Shown here piece by piece: positions 40,874-47,075 of a stretch of 64,000 nucleotides of DNA; within the stretch, counting starts at the first letter, position 1, and each line of letters starts with the position of its first letter. The notes beneath the pieces are model-generated. The model did not search any database. It worked only from the letters and a program-made list of their open reading frames with translations, and was not told the DNA's origin. Made by a program: the position numbers and the translations under genes. The stretch is from a virus, in the IMG/VR virus record IMGVR_UViG_3300021356_000010, positions 17,721-81,720 of that record; one strand, given 5' to 3'.

Positions 40874-40899
40874 AAAAAAGGGGCACCGTCAAGTGCCCC
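40874..40899 (-). terminator. Rho-independent terminator before the putative RM pair
   Basis: On the minus strand GGGGCAC (40893-40899) pairs perfectly with GTGCCCC (40880-40886) around a six-base loop and is followed by TTTTTT (40874-40879). It ends the transcript of the gene at 40910-41068. A CATACTATC -10-like box for the RM genes follows at about 40864. Confidence 0.85.
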
Positions 40900-40909
40900 A
40901 ACCAGTTGC

Positions 40910-41068
40910 TCAGTTGTCCCCATAGATGGGGATGATGTCAGTGCGACAGTGCTGCGTTTTGCTTATGTGCTGCTCCCACAGAGCGGCATCGTCCAAATTG
41001 TAAAAGATCGCTTCTTGGCGGCTCTTGCCCTTTTTCTTTGACTTCATCCAGACAACTGCGTACTTCAT
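40910..41068 (-). CDS. Small conserved phage protein (52 aa)
   Basis: From ATG 41068 the protein reads MKYAVVWMKSKKKGKSRQEA, then IFYNLDDAALWEQHISKTQH and ends DIIPIYGDN. I recall close patterns (MKWAVxWKKS, EAIFYSLEDAxLWEQH, IIPVF) among T4-like cyanophage small genes, function unknown. It overlaps the upstream 103-residue gene by 131 bases in a different frame and is followed by a strong terminator. Confidence 0.7.
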   Translation of the reverse strand: MKYAVVWMKSKKKGKSRQEAIFYNLDDAALWEQHISKTQHCRTDIIPIYGDN

Positions 41069-41249
41069 TCCAATACTGGGGATAAACAATAATGTTAGCA
41101 TAGTGACGACCCCACCGTGAGTTTGCACTCGTGGGAAGTGGGATGTCTTTGAAGCAAATACTAATGTAGTATTCACTTATGAAAGAGATGTAACCACATG
41201 TGCCATGATAACACACTGGTTGGAGCAATTCAAAATCAGTCTGCTTCAT
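40938..41249 (-). CDS. Hypothetical protein with long out-of-frame overlap (103 aa)
   Basis: From ATG 41249 the sequence begins MKQTDFELLQPVCYHGTCGY and continues ISFISEYYISICFKDIPLPT and a HYANIIVYPQYWNEVRSCLD segment; these first 60 residues look like a conserved beta-type small phage protein. The last 43 residues overlap the 52-residue gene and look like shadow sequence, so an original stop near 41060 may have been lost. No function recognised. Confidence 0.6.
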   Translation of the reverse strand: MKQTDFELLQPVCYHGTCGYISFISEYYISICFKDIPLPTSANSRWGRHYANIIVYPQYWNEVRSCLDEVKEKGQEPPRSDLLQFGRCRSVGAAHKQNAALSH

Positions 41250-41433
41250 CGAACAACTTCCGATCCTTATTCTCTGGTTTAGGGAGACGGAACATCTCCT
41301 TAAGATCATTTAGGTCATTTAATTGACGCTGCAAATTGTCAATCTGTGCCTGCAAGATCTGGAAGTTGTGATCGTTGTTGTTCTGCATCATCAGAACATT
41401 GTCCATTGCCTTCTTAAAGTCTTCTTCAGTCAT
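41236..41433 (-). CDS. Small coiled-coil protein (65 aa)
   Basis: ATG 41433 (four bases after the upstream stop) is preferred to two earlier ATGs in frame that overlap the upstream gene. It begins MTEEDFKKAMDNVLMMQNNN and contains a heptad-rich stretch (LQAQIDNLQRQLNDLNDLKE), ending RLPKPENKDRKLFDEAD. A short coiled coil is likely. No family recognised. Confidence 0.65.
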   Translation of the reverse strand: MTEEDFKKAMDNVLMMQNNNDHNFQILQAQIDNLQRQLNDLNDLKEMFRLPKPENKDRKLFDEAD

Positions 41434-41437
41434 TGTA

Positions 41438-41722
41438 TCAGAAACGCTTTGGTAATTTAGCATACTGCCACTTCTTGACAAGTTCAGGATCATCAAGAAA
41501 TGGATCGATCTCTCGATTGCCCATCATAAGATCGTAAAGACCACGAGCACGGCAGTATGCTTTCTCGTGGTATTCTATCACATCATTGATGCAAGATAGC
41601 ATCTCTTCATACGCTTGTCTGCTTGATACTTTATCATCTTGGAGGTAATCGTCGATAGCATCTTGCATACGACATTTGCGTTGCTTTTCATAAGTGTTGT
41701 CAGGTCCAAGATCAATGGTCAT
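41438..41722 (-). CDS. Hypothetical helical protein (94 aa)
   Basis: From ATG 41722 the sequence begins MTIDLGPDNTYEKQRKCRMQ and is almost all helical and charged (SSRQAYEEMLSCINDVIEYH; EKAYCRARGLYDLMMGNREI). It ends WQYAKLPKRF. It overlaps the upstream 64-residue gene by 11 bases. No family recognised. Confidence 0.65.
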   Translation of the reverse strand: MTIDLGPDNTYEKQRKCRMQDAIDDYLQDDKVSSRQAYEEMLSCINDVIEYHEKAYCRARGLYDLMMGNREIDPFLDDPELVKKWQYAKLPKRF

Positions 41723-41906
41723 AGTGGAATTCCTGGTTGCGTCGTTCATCAAGGTAGCGTAGAACATCATCACGCCATTCCATCAATTCATGATAACATG
41801 ACTGATTGTGAGCACACTGGCGCAGTTGATGATCTGGTTTAAGAACAGACTCATAAAACAGACCTAGTGCATCCCTGCGTTTTTCGTGCTTCTCTGGCGT
41901 GTTCAT
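41712..41906 (-). CDS. Small charged protein (64 aa)
   Basis: The 64 residues begin MNTPEKHEKRRDALGLFYES and continue VLKPDHQLRQCAHNQSCYHE, ending DERRNQEFHYDH; His-rich and charged, with a CAHNQSC pair. A TATTATAC string about 45 bases upstream (near 41955-41963) may be its -10 box. No family recognised. Confidence 0.65.
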   Translation of the reverse strand: MNTPEKHEKRRDALGLFYESVLKPDHQLRQCAHNQSCYHELMEWRDDVLRYLDERRNQEFHYDH

Positions 41907-41974
41907 GTTAGTTTAGCGTTGTACAATGTATTTTAGATGGTTGTGTGAGGAAATCTGTATAATATCAGACTTTC

Positions 41975-42121
41975 TTAATATTGCTCACCATCTCGTGCTT
42001 TAGCAGGACTGTGAGCAAGATCGACAAATGCCATTGCCAACTCAGAATAGTCATTGGGAACAGCAACAGCAAACAAACCTGATGCTGCCACGCACAAACA
42101 CGTCGTCCAGAAATGCCTCAT
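41975..42121 (-). CDS. Small protein with signal-like N-terminus (48 aa)
   Basis: Hand translation from ATG 42121 gives MRHFWTTCLCVAASGLFAVA followed by VPNDYSELAMAFVDLAHSPA and a charged end. The first 21 residues look like a signal peptide or membrane anchor (basic start, hydrophobic core, Ala-x-Ala-like end). It fills most of the 242-base gap between two accepted genes. The phage also encodes another signal-peptide protein at 35926-36603. Function unknown. Confidence 0.6.
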   Translation of the reverse strand: MRHFWTTCLCVAASGLFAVAVPNDYSELAMAFVDLAHSPAKARDGEQY

Positions 42122-42148
42122 GATGACTGGGAGATCACTACCCCACAA

Positions 42149-42436
42149 TTATACACCAGATGGACCCCATCCGTCGTTCTCAGGGACAGTATCATCATCG
42201 TCCAATCGATCAACGGATGCAATGTCACACACTGGCACCTCATGCTCACCACCAATGATATACCAGTGCATCATTTGTCCATGGTATTCTGGATGTGCCT
42301 GAAAATCTTCGGGATAGACACGCTCACCGCAATACATAATCTCACTTTCTGGAATATTGTGTTCGCGTAACATTGCTTGCAGCTGCATGTGCATCAACTC
42401 GGGTTGCGTAGGAACTTTCATTAGATCTCCATTCAC
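42149..42436 (-). CDS. Hypothetical protein (95 aa)
   Basis: The sequence begins MNGDLMKVPTQPELMHMQLQ and continues AMLREHNIPESEIMYCGERV, then YPEDFQAHPEYHGQMMHWYI and an acidic tail. It starts inside the DUF4385 gene with an overlap of 95 bases (80 bases if Met6 at 42421 is used). The YCGERVYPEDFQ segment is not known to me. No family recognised. Confidence 0.65.
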   Translation of the reverse strand: MNGDLMKVPTQPELMHMQLQAMLREHNIPESEIMYCGERVYPEDFQAHPEYHGQMMHWYIIGGEHEVPVCDIASVDRLDDDDTVPENDGWGPSGV

Positions 42437-42878
42437 GTCTCATTTCTTGGTAGGTTTTATCATAGGCAGCCAAGTCTCTAACCTCTTTAAATACGGCAGC
42501 AGCCTTGGACTTTTCATTGGTTCGCCAATCTTTCTCTTGGGGTCTGACTTCACCAGAAACTTTATCGTACTTCCTTCCACTGGCATGATTAGCATACCTA
42601 CGGGCTCTCGTAAAACCCATCTCCAGGAATTTCCTCGCCATGTCCATACCAATGAAGTCTCCTTTGGTTTTAAATCCAAGGAACATTTGGTATATCTTAG
42701 CAGAAGAGTCGCGAGCAGTAGCTTCATCTACAAAGCGCCAATGAGCGCAAATGTCGTTAGTGTAAGGGCGTACCAGTAGCACTCCTTGCTCTCCCCTTCC
42801 AATACGATAAAGTTTGCGAGTCTCTGCGTCTGTGAAGTCAAGGTCCTCATAATTGAGTTCATAACAAAATTCGAGCAT
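42342..42878 (-). CDS. DUF4385 family protein (178 aa)
   Basis: The segment YEDLDFTDAETRKLYRIGRG, then EQGVLLVRPYTNDICAHWRF and FIGMDMARKFLEMGFTRARR followed by YANHASGRKYD fits DUF4385 as I remember it, a family of unknown function found in T4-like phages and bacteria. Residues 1-125 cover the family; the C-terminal 35 residues overlap the next gene in another frame and may be an extension gained by stop loss. The gene is separated from the oxygenase cluster by a 47-base gap that holds an inverted repeat. Confidence 0.8.
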   Translation of the reverse strand: MLEFCYELNYEDLDFTDAETRKLYRIGRGEQGVLLVRPYTNDICAHWRFVDEATARDSSAKIYQMFLGFKTKGDFIGMDMARKFLEMGFTRARRYANHASGRKYDKVSGEVRPQEKDWRTNEKSKAAAVFKEVRDLAAYDKTYQEMRREWRSNESSYATRVDAHAAASNVTRTQYSRK

Positions 42879-42890
42879 GGGTCACCACTG

Positions 42891-42923
42891 GTGCTCTGCT
42901 ACCATAACATGCTGTCAGAGCAC
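42891..42923. repeat. 8-base inverted repeat at end of oxygenase cluster
   Basis: GTGCTCTG (42891-42898) and CAGAGCAC (42916-42923) are perfect reverse complements with 17 bases between. The element lies in the 47-base gap between the oxygenase gene at 42926-43546 and the DUF4385 gene. It has no T run, so it could be a binding site, a processing signal or a weak terminator. Confidence 0.5.
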
Positions 42924-42925
42924 TG

Positions 42926-43546
42926 TCAAGCCCATCTAGGACCAACGACCCATCCAACCAGTGACCTTCTACATCCAGACTTGACTTTTCTCACTCTGTG
43001 CATTGTTCTAGCATCAAAGACAATCATTCTACCTCTTGCCTTTGGAGCAGTCATTAATTTACCAGCATCCAAAAACTGTAACTCGCCACCATCATAATCA
43101 TTAGGACCAGACAGTTGCAATGAGAATGCTAACTTTCTCACATACTCATGCTCTACAAACGATTCATTAGATGATTGGTTGTACTTAGAACTAGGAACAA
43201 AGTTTGGAGTAAATTCTGTATAGAGGTGCTGATCTGGATGCCAGTGATAGAACTGACCCTTATTGTACTCAGTATATTGAATCATCTCAGTATCAAAAGA
43301 CGTTATGTTGAATCTAAAGTTACGTCTATTTGCTGCTTGAATCCAATACCAGATCATTGGTCCAACCCAAACATCAGTTGGAATATAAGAAACCAATGAA
43401 TCTCTTTGAGTATTAAGATGCCCTACCTCTCCATCTGGTTTGAATACAGTGCCGTCTTTGACAGGATAATCATGTGCTAATTTTATAATCTCACTAACTA
43501 CCACATCAGGTAGTTTTGTATCAAATTCAACTGCAAAGTCTGCCAT
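42926..43546 (-). CDS. 2OG-Fe(II) oxygenase (206 aa)
   Basis: The core GQFYHWHPDQHL gives the HxD iron motif (His103, Asp105); KLAFSLQLSGPNDYDGGELQ is the typical GGEL strand pair, and IVFDARTMHRVRKVKSGCRR has the distal His183 and the Arg (193/194) that binds 2-oxoglutarate. The fold matches prolyl-hydroxylase-like and PiuC-like enzymes of about 200 residues. Substrate unknown: proteins or small molecules are possible. It is coupled to the unknown 266-residue gene by one base (TAATG), and is the last member of the cluster. Confidence 0.85.
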   Translation of the reverse strand: MADFAVEFDTKLPDVVVSEIIKLAHDYPVKDGTVFKPDGEVGHLNTQRDSLVSYIPTDVWVGPMIWYWIQAANRRNFRFNITSFDTEMIQYTEYNKGQFYHWHPDQHLYTEFTPNFVPSSKYNQSSNESFVEHEYVRKLAFSLQLSGPNDYDGGELQFLDAGKLMTAPKARGRMIVFDARTMHRVRKVKSGCRRSLVGWVVGPRWA

Positions 43547-44346
43547 TAAATCTCCTCAAAATCATATACACACATTGAATCAAATTCAACTCTTTCGATT
43601 GCTTTATCAACCCACAGATATTTCAACGTGCCATGTTGCATTCTGGGGCAATTATCAATAATGAAATCATGGGTCTCTTGAGTGATGATCTCGTCAGTCA
43701 ATAATGCATTATAGAATGCTCTCTTTTTACTGAGATAATGTCTCTCATCTCTTCCCATTGCAACATCAGCGGTGTCTATTCTATATGGTGTGTTGTCATG
43801 AATGTGAATTGAAAATCTATTGTCATCTGTTAGATCAAACCACCACTTTGAATGGAAGAATCCAAAGTGTTTAATGACAGATTTTCTAATTTTTTCAAAG
43901 TTTTCATAATCTGCAAATTCTTCCATGTGTTCAATTTCTTTCGTTCCCATACCCATACCCAAATACTTTGGAGTACCATCAGGAAGAAAATACACATTAT
44001 TGCCTGCCATTCTAATACCTTTGTCACGCAATGATGCTAGTGCTACTGGTTCTGTGCTCATGTTAAGAATTTCTCTCACCCTAGAGTCATATTGAAATGC
44101 AGCAAAAGAAAGTTCATAACCATATACTTCTTCTAAGTTTGGAGTATAAAACTTCTTCACACCATCAATTTGTTTTCTGGCAATATGAACAATTGATTCC
44201 AATTGTTTCATTGTTTCCAAACAAGCGTCTGGAACAGATTCATTCGTCATAGAAATGTATCTGTAGGGTGTCATCTTAGCGTAAGAGATCTTCTCTTGTG
44301 TATCCAAATTGAAGATATTAAACCCTCTATGATAATCTTTCTGCAT
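43546..44346 (-). CDS. Unknown protein inside the oxygenase cluster (266 aa)
   Basis: The sequence begins MQKDYHRGFNIFNLDTQEKI and includes MTPYRYISMTNESVPDACLE, YLGMGMGTKEIEHMEEFADY and a C-terminal DNCPRMQHGTLKYLWVDKAI stretch. It is soluble, with mixed helix and strand. A short RFSIHIHDN segment has two His residues but there is no convincing HxD...H pattern, so I do not call it an oxygenase. It lies between two oxygenase genes, with a one-base overlap downstream and a two-base gap upstream, so it is likely a partner in the same process. Confidence 0.7.
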   Translation of the reverse strand: MQKDYHRGFNIFNLDTQEKISYAKMTPYRYISMTNESVPDACLETMKQLESIVHIARKQIDGVKKFYTPNLEEVYGYELSFAAFQYDSRVREILNMSTEPVALASLRDKGIRMAGNNVYFLPDGTPKYLGMGMGTKEIEHMEEFADYENFEKIRKSVIKHFGFFHSKWWFDLTDDNRFSIHIHDNTPYRIDTADVAMGRDERHYLSKKRAFYNALLTDEIITQETHDFIIDNCPRMQHGTLKYLWVDKAIERVEFDSMCVYDFEEI

Positions 44347-44348
44347 TG

Positions 44349-44867
44349 TTATACTAGCTCCAGTTTCCAGGCTACAGTCTTACGCAATCCGCCAAATGTT
44401 CTTGTAGGTTCTTCAGCAAAGTGTTTGATTTGACCAGGGAAATATACTGCTTTATTTATTTCTGGGGTGACCCAAACTGGTCCATTGTCAAACAAGAAGC
44501 ATGTCTTACCATTCCATCGAACATCCCATGCACCATTAGCATACCACAATAGAGTTCTTGCTTTTTCATCAAATCCATCTACATGTGGTTGCCCACCTAA
44601 TCCATATGTCTGACCATTAGCATAAACTGATATCACTTTAAAGTCATCACCAGTTGCTTTACGTATTGGTTCAAGTAAAGTCTCTGTAAAGAGTTTATCT
44701 CTTCCAAGTTGCATTATCCAAAATGGTGGAGCATTTATATTACCTGATCCAGAGACATGTCCATATCTCCACTGTGGTCTTTCCAAGAAAACTTTAATAG
44801 ATTCGCAATGCTCTTCAGAAAACATATTTCTAAAGATACGAATATCATCTGGACTAAAATTGTGCAT
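44349..44867 (-). CDS. 2OG-Fe(II) oxygenase-like protein (172 aa)
   Basis: The segment GQPHVDGFDEKARTLLWYAN holds HxD (His95, Asp97), followed by WNGKTCFLFDNG, then EINKAVYFPGQIKHFAEEPT with distal His149 and GGLRKTVAWKLEL with Arg162. All four standard active-site residues are therefore present in the right order in a compact 172-residue protein. Enzymes with this layout (JBP/P4H-like) hydroxylate protein or nucleic acid targets; the target here is unknown. It overlaps the next upstream oxygenase gene by 14 bases. Confidence 0.82.
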   Translation of the reverse strand: MHNFSPDDIRIFRNMFSEEHCESIKVFLERPQWRYGHVSGSGNINAPPFWIMQLGRDKLFTETLLEPIRKATGDDFKVISVYANGQTYGLGGQPHVDGFDEKARTLLWYANGAWDVRWNGKTCFLFDNGPVWVTPEINKAVYFPGQIKHFAEEPTRTFGGLRKTVAWKLELV

Positions 44868-45507
44868 ATTCTCGTATCAATTGATATCTTGTCCTTTCAA
44901 GATCAGCAACAAGCTCCACGTCTCTAAGTTTATCATAGTTTTTGATAATTGTCATTGAATAGTCATTGACAATCTCTCTAATTCTACTATCAGAAATCAC
45001 TGACTCCATCCACAATACCATGACCCTTCTCTCACCAGAAGTAACTTCATTGACTTTGTGATAGACACCAGTTGGATATGCTACACAAGATCCTGCAGGT
45101 AGTTTGTATTCAATTTCTTTGCCACCAACATTCAATACCAACTCTCCTCCCTCATATTCATCTGGATCATTGAGAAAGAGCGACAGACTATAATCTGTTC
45201 TCACTTCATTCATGCAATAAAAATCATTATGATATTTGTAATGCATACCCTCTGTATATCTGAGAAACATAGGGATAGTAGTAGCTCTAGGAACTAGAAC
45301 GTAATTCAATTGTTCAGACTTTTTTATCTGACTATCAGCATACTCACACAACCTAGGACCATGAACAGAATCTTGTATCTGTTCATTCCATTTTATAGAC
45401 TTGTCATCAGAACCAGTGACAGACCCATCCACAAAGTCACAGATTTTGTAGTATTCATTTATGGTATCAAGTTGGGTTTCGCTTAAAACTTTAATAGTAT
45501 AGATCAT
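44854..45507 (-). CDS. PKHD/PiuC-type 2OG-Fe(II) hydroxylase (217 aa)
   Basis: The pattern GMHYKYHNDFYCMNEVRTDY, then SLSLFLNDPDEYEGGELVL and YKLPAGSCVAYPTGVYHKVN and SGERRVMVLWMES matches PKHD-type Fe-dependent hydroxylases (PiuC family). Iron ligands: His93, Asp95, His150; 2-oxoglutarate Arg160/161. The length of about 217 residues is close to the usual 225. The true role of PiuC proteins is uncertain (linked to iron uptake in bacteria). It overlaps the 172-residue oxygenase gene by 14 bases and follows the tail-chaperone-like gene by a 16-base gap. Confidence 0.87.
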   Translation of the reverse strand: MIYTIKVLSETQLDTINEYYKICDFVDGSVTGSDDKSIKWNEQIQDSVHGPRLCEYADSQIKKSEQLNYVLVPRATTIPMFLRYTEGMHYKYHNDFYCMNEVRTDYSLSLFLNDPDEYEGGELVLNVGGKEIEYKLPAGSCVAYPTGVYHKVNEVTSGERRVMVLWMESVISDSRIREIVNDYSMTIIKNYDKLRDVELVADLERTRYQLIREYAQF

Positions 45508-45523
45508 TATAATGTCAATAAGT

Positions 45524-46420
45524 TTAATCTTCTACGTGCAACAACTCCATTCTTAAATCTGGGAAGAAGTCCCAAGCGTTGAGAGTTTCCATTAGTTCAT
45601 AATATTTACGTGTAATCTTCGCAGTATCATCATGTCCTTTATTTACATATTCCAGGACATTCATAATGTTGTTGGTAACAAAATCAGTAGATGCTTTGAA
45701 GTCTAGTTTAGTGAATTGATCTTCTGTACCCATATATTCTACTGGGTTGCCATCTGCATCCTGACCATTTGGATACAGTTTAAAATAATTATTTGGATCA
45801 ACAGCAAACTTAACTGTTGTTGCAAACTTAAATGCTTCGTATCTATTTTCAAACGTTTCAATATTTGGCAGGAGATCTCTCAAATGCTGTCTCCACTTCT
45901 TCCACATTTCTAATTCACCATCAAATTCTTCTTGATAGTCTGGAAGCATTCTCCAATCAGAGAAGAGGAGCATAGAACGTACTTCAATAGTTCTCTTTAC
46001 ATACTTTGCCTCATAGTAATACTGATAATCAATCAGTTTCTTACTTTCTTCGATAAATTGAGACGTTTTCTCATGCTTTTGTACTTCAGCTAGAGAATCA
46101 AAGAGTTCATATATTCTATTTGCATCATCAGTCGATGCTTCTGGATAGTTGTAACTTCTCCAGTATTGATTTCCCTCTGAATCCGTGACAATCTTTTTCT
46201 TTTGACAGAGATACTCCCCACCCCAGTAGAAAATGAGATACTCGATCTCATCCTTATCTGGAAGATGCCACTCAGATCCTAGATTTGGAACAAGAAGATT
46301 ATCCCAAACATCTTCTTTCATGAAGACTGCTCTATGTGGAGGTCTAACGACTACCTTATCCTTGAAATTTACTTCAAGTTTAACTTCCTTTGAAGTTACT
46401 TTCTCGTTTTTGTTAGTCAT
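45524..46420 (-). CDS. Probable tail-fibre assembly chaperone-like protein (298 aa)
   Basis: The region around residues 145-185, VRSMLLFSDWRMLPDYQEEF then WKKWRQHLRDLLPNIETFEN, fits the phage tail assembly chaperone pattern (RxxLLxxxDWxxLPD...W..YRQxLRDLP, PF16778-like). An extended helix (AEVQKHEKTSQFIEESKKLI) precedes it, and the N-terminal third is mixed. Proteins with this motif normally sit next to the fibre gene they help fold, as is true here, with the 1229-residue adhesin-like gene one gene away. It is flanked by oxygenase genes on both sides. Confidence 0.7.
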   Translation of the reverse strand: MTNKNEKVTSKEVKLEVNFKDKVVVRPPHRAVFMKEDVWDNLLVPNLGSEWHLPDKDEIEYLIFYWGGEYLCQKKKIVTDSEGNQYWRSYNYPEASTDDANRIYELFDSLAEVQKHEKTSQFIEESKKLIDYQYYYEAKYVKRTIEVRSMLLFSDWRMLPDYQEEFDGELEMWKKWRQHLRDLLPNIETFENRYEAFKFATTVKFAVDPNNYFKLYPNGQDADGNPVEYMGTEDQFTKLDFKASTDFVTNNIMNVLEYVNKGHDDTAKITRKYYELMETLNAWDFFPDLRMELLHVED

Positions 46421-47047
46421 TTAAGGAATCTGCAAATACCATCCAGTCAATATGTATTTATCTTGGGTAAAGACTGTGTTACCCTTATGGACGTGTGTCA
46501 TTCCAGCAGGCCAGATAATTACTGTTCCTTGAGTTGGTCTAATACGTCTTCTTTGATGTAAAAACTCAGTCTCTCCTTCTCCCTCAGGAACGTCATTCAA
46601 ATAAATTGCCCAAACTAGTTCTCTATTGCAATGATGATAGTTTTGACTCTCATAATGCCAGACATGATATCCACCCTCAGGTTCTGTCTTCTGCATTTTA
46701 ATGTCACTTGAGAATAGTTTCAGTGACTTGAGTTGAGAATACTTATCAATATAATGTAATGAACATGCCTGCAAGTATTGATTAATAGCAGTGGCAATTT
46801 CAACACTACAAGAATTCAATAGAAGAGATTTATCATCTCTTCCTAGTTTCTTTTGTGAGAATTGTTGCTGACCATCCATCATGACAATTGATGATGTGTT
46901 GGACAGTTCCTCAAATTGATTAATGATTTTCTCGCACAGATATCTTGGTACGAAATTTTCCCAAACGCCAATAAAATCGTCGAACTCAAACTTTGTGAGT
47001 TCTTCATTTTTCATCAATTCAAGAGGTTTAATCGGTTGTAATGCCAT
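46421..47047 (-). CDS. 2OG-Fe(II) oxygenase (208 aa)
   Basis: PEGGYHVWHYESQNYHHCNR gives HxE (His131, Glu133) as the first iron motif, followed by ELVWAIYLNDVPEGEGETEF, then GTVIIWPAGMTHVHKGNTVF with distal His185 (or His187) and DKYILTGW with Lys197 where other members have Arg. The overall shape matches P4H-like oxygenases of cyanophages. Glu for Asp and Lys for Arg are variants known in the superfamily but could change activity. A CTAAATA late-promoter-like motif lies 22 bases before its ATG, so this gene probably starts the cluster transcript. Confidence 0.82.
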   Translation of the reverse strand: MALQPIKPLELMKNEELTKFEFDDFIGVWENFVPRYLCEKIINQFEELSNTSSIVMMDGQQQFSQKKLGRDDKSLLLNSCSVEIATAINQYLQACSLHYIDKYSQLKSLKLFSSDIKMQKTEPEGGYHVWHYESQNYHHCNRELVWAIYLNDVPEGEGETEFLHQRRRIRPTQGTVIIWPAGMTHVHKGNTVFTQDKYILTGWYLQIP

Positions 47048-47068
47048 TATATTATTTCCAATATAAAA

Positions 47069-47075
47069 TATTTAG
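47069..47075 (-). promoter_or_regulatory. Late-promoter-like motif CTAAATA before the oxygenase cluster
   Basis: The minus strand reads CATACTAAATATTTTATATTGG, starting in the stop codon of the 1229-residue gene and lying 22-28 bases before ATG 47047. A late promoter here would express the oxygenase cluster with the structural genes. Motif match only. Confidence 0.5.

Noticed and set aside
43546-44346. 266-residue protein as a fifth oxygenase in the cluster
   Set aside because: It has a RFSIHIHDN string, but no HxD...H...R arrangement with proper spacing or a GGEL-type strand pair was found.
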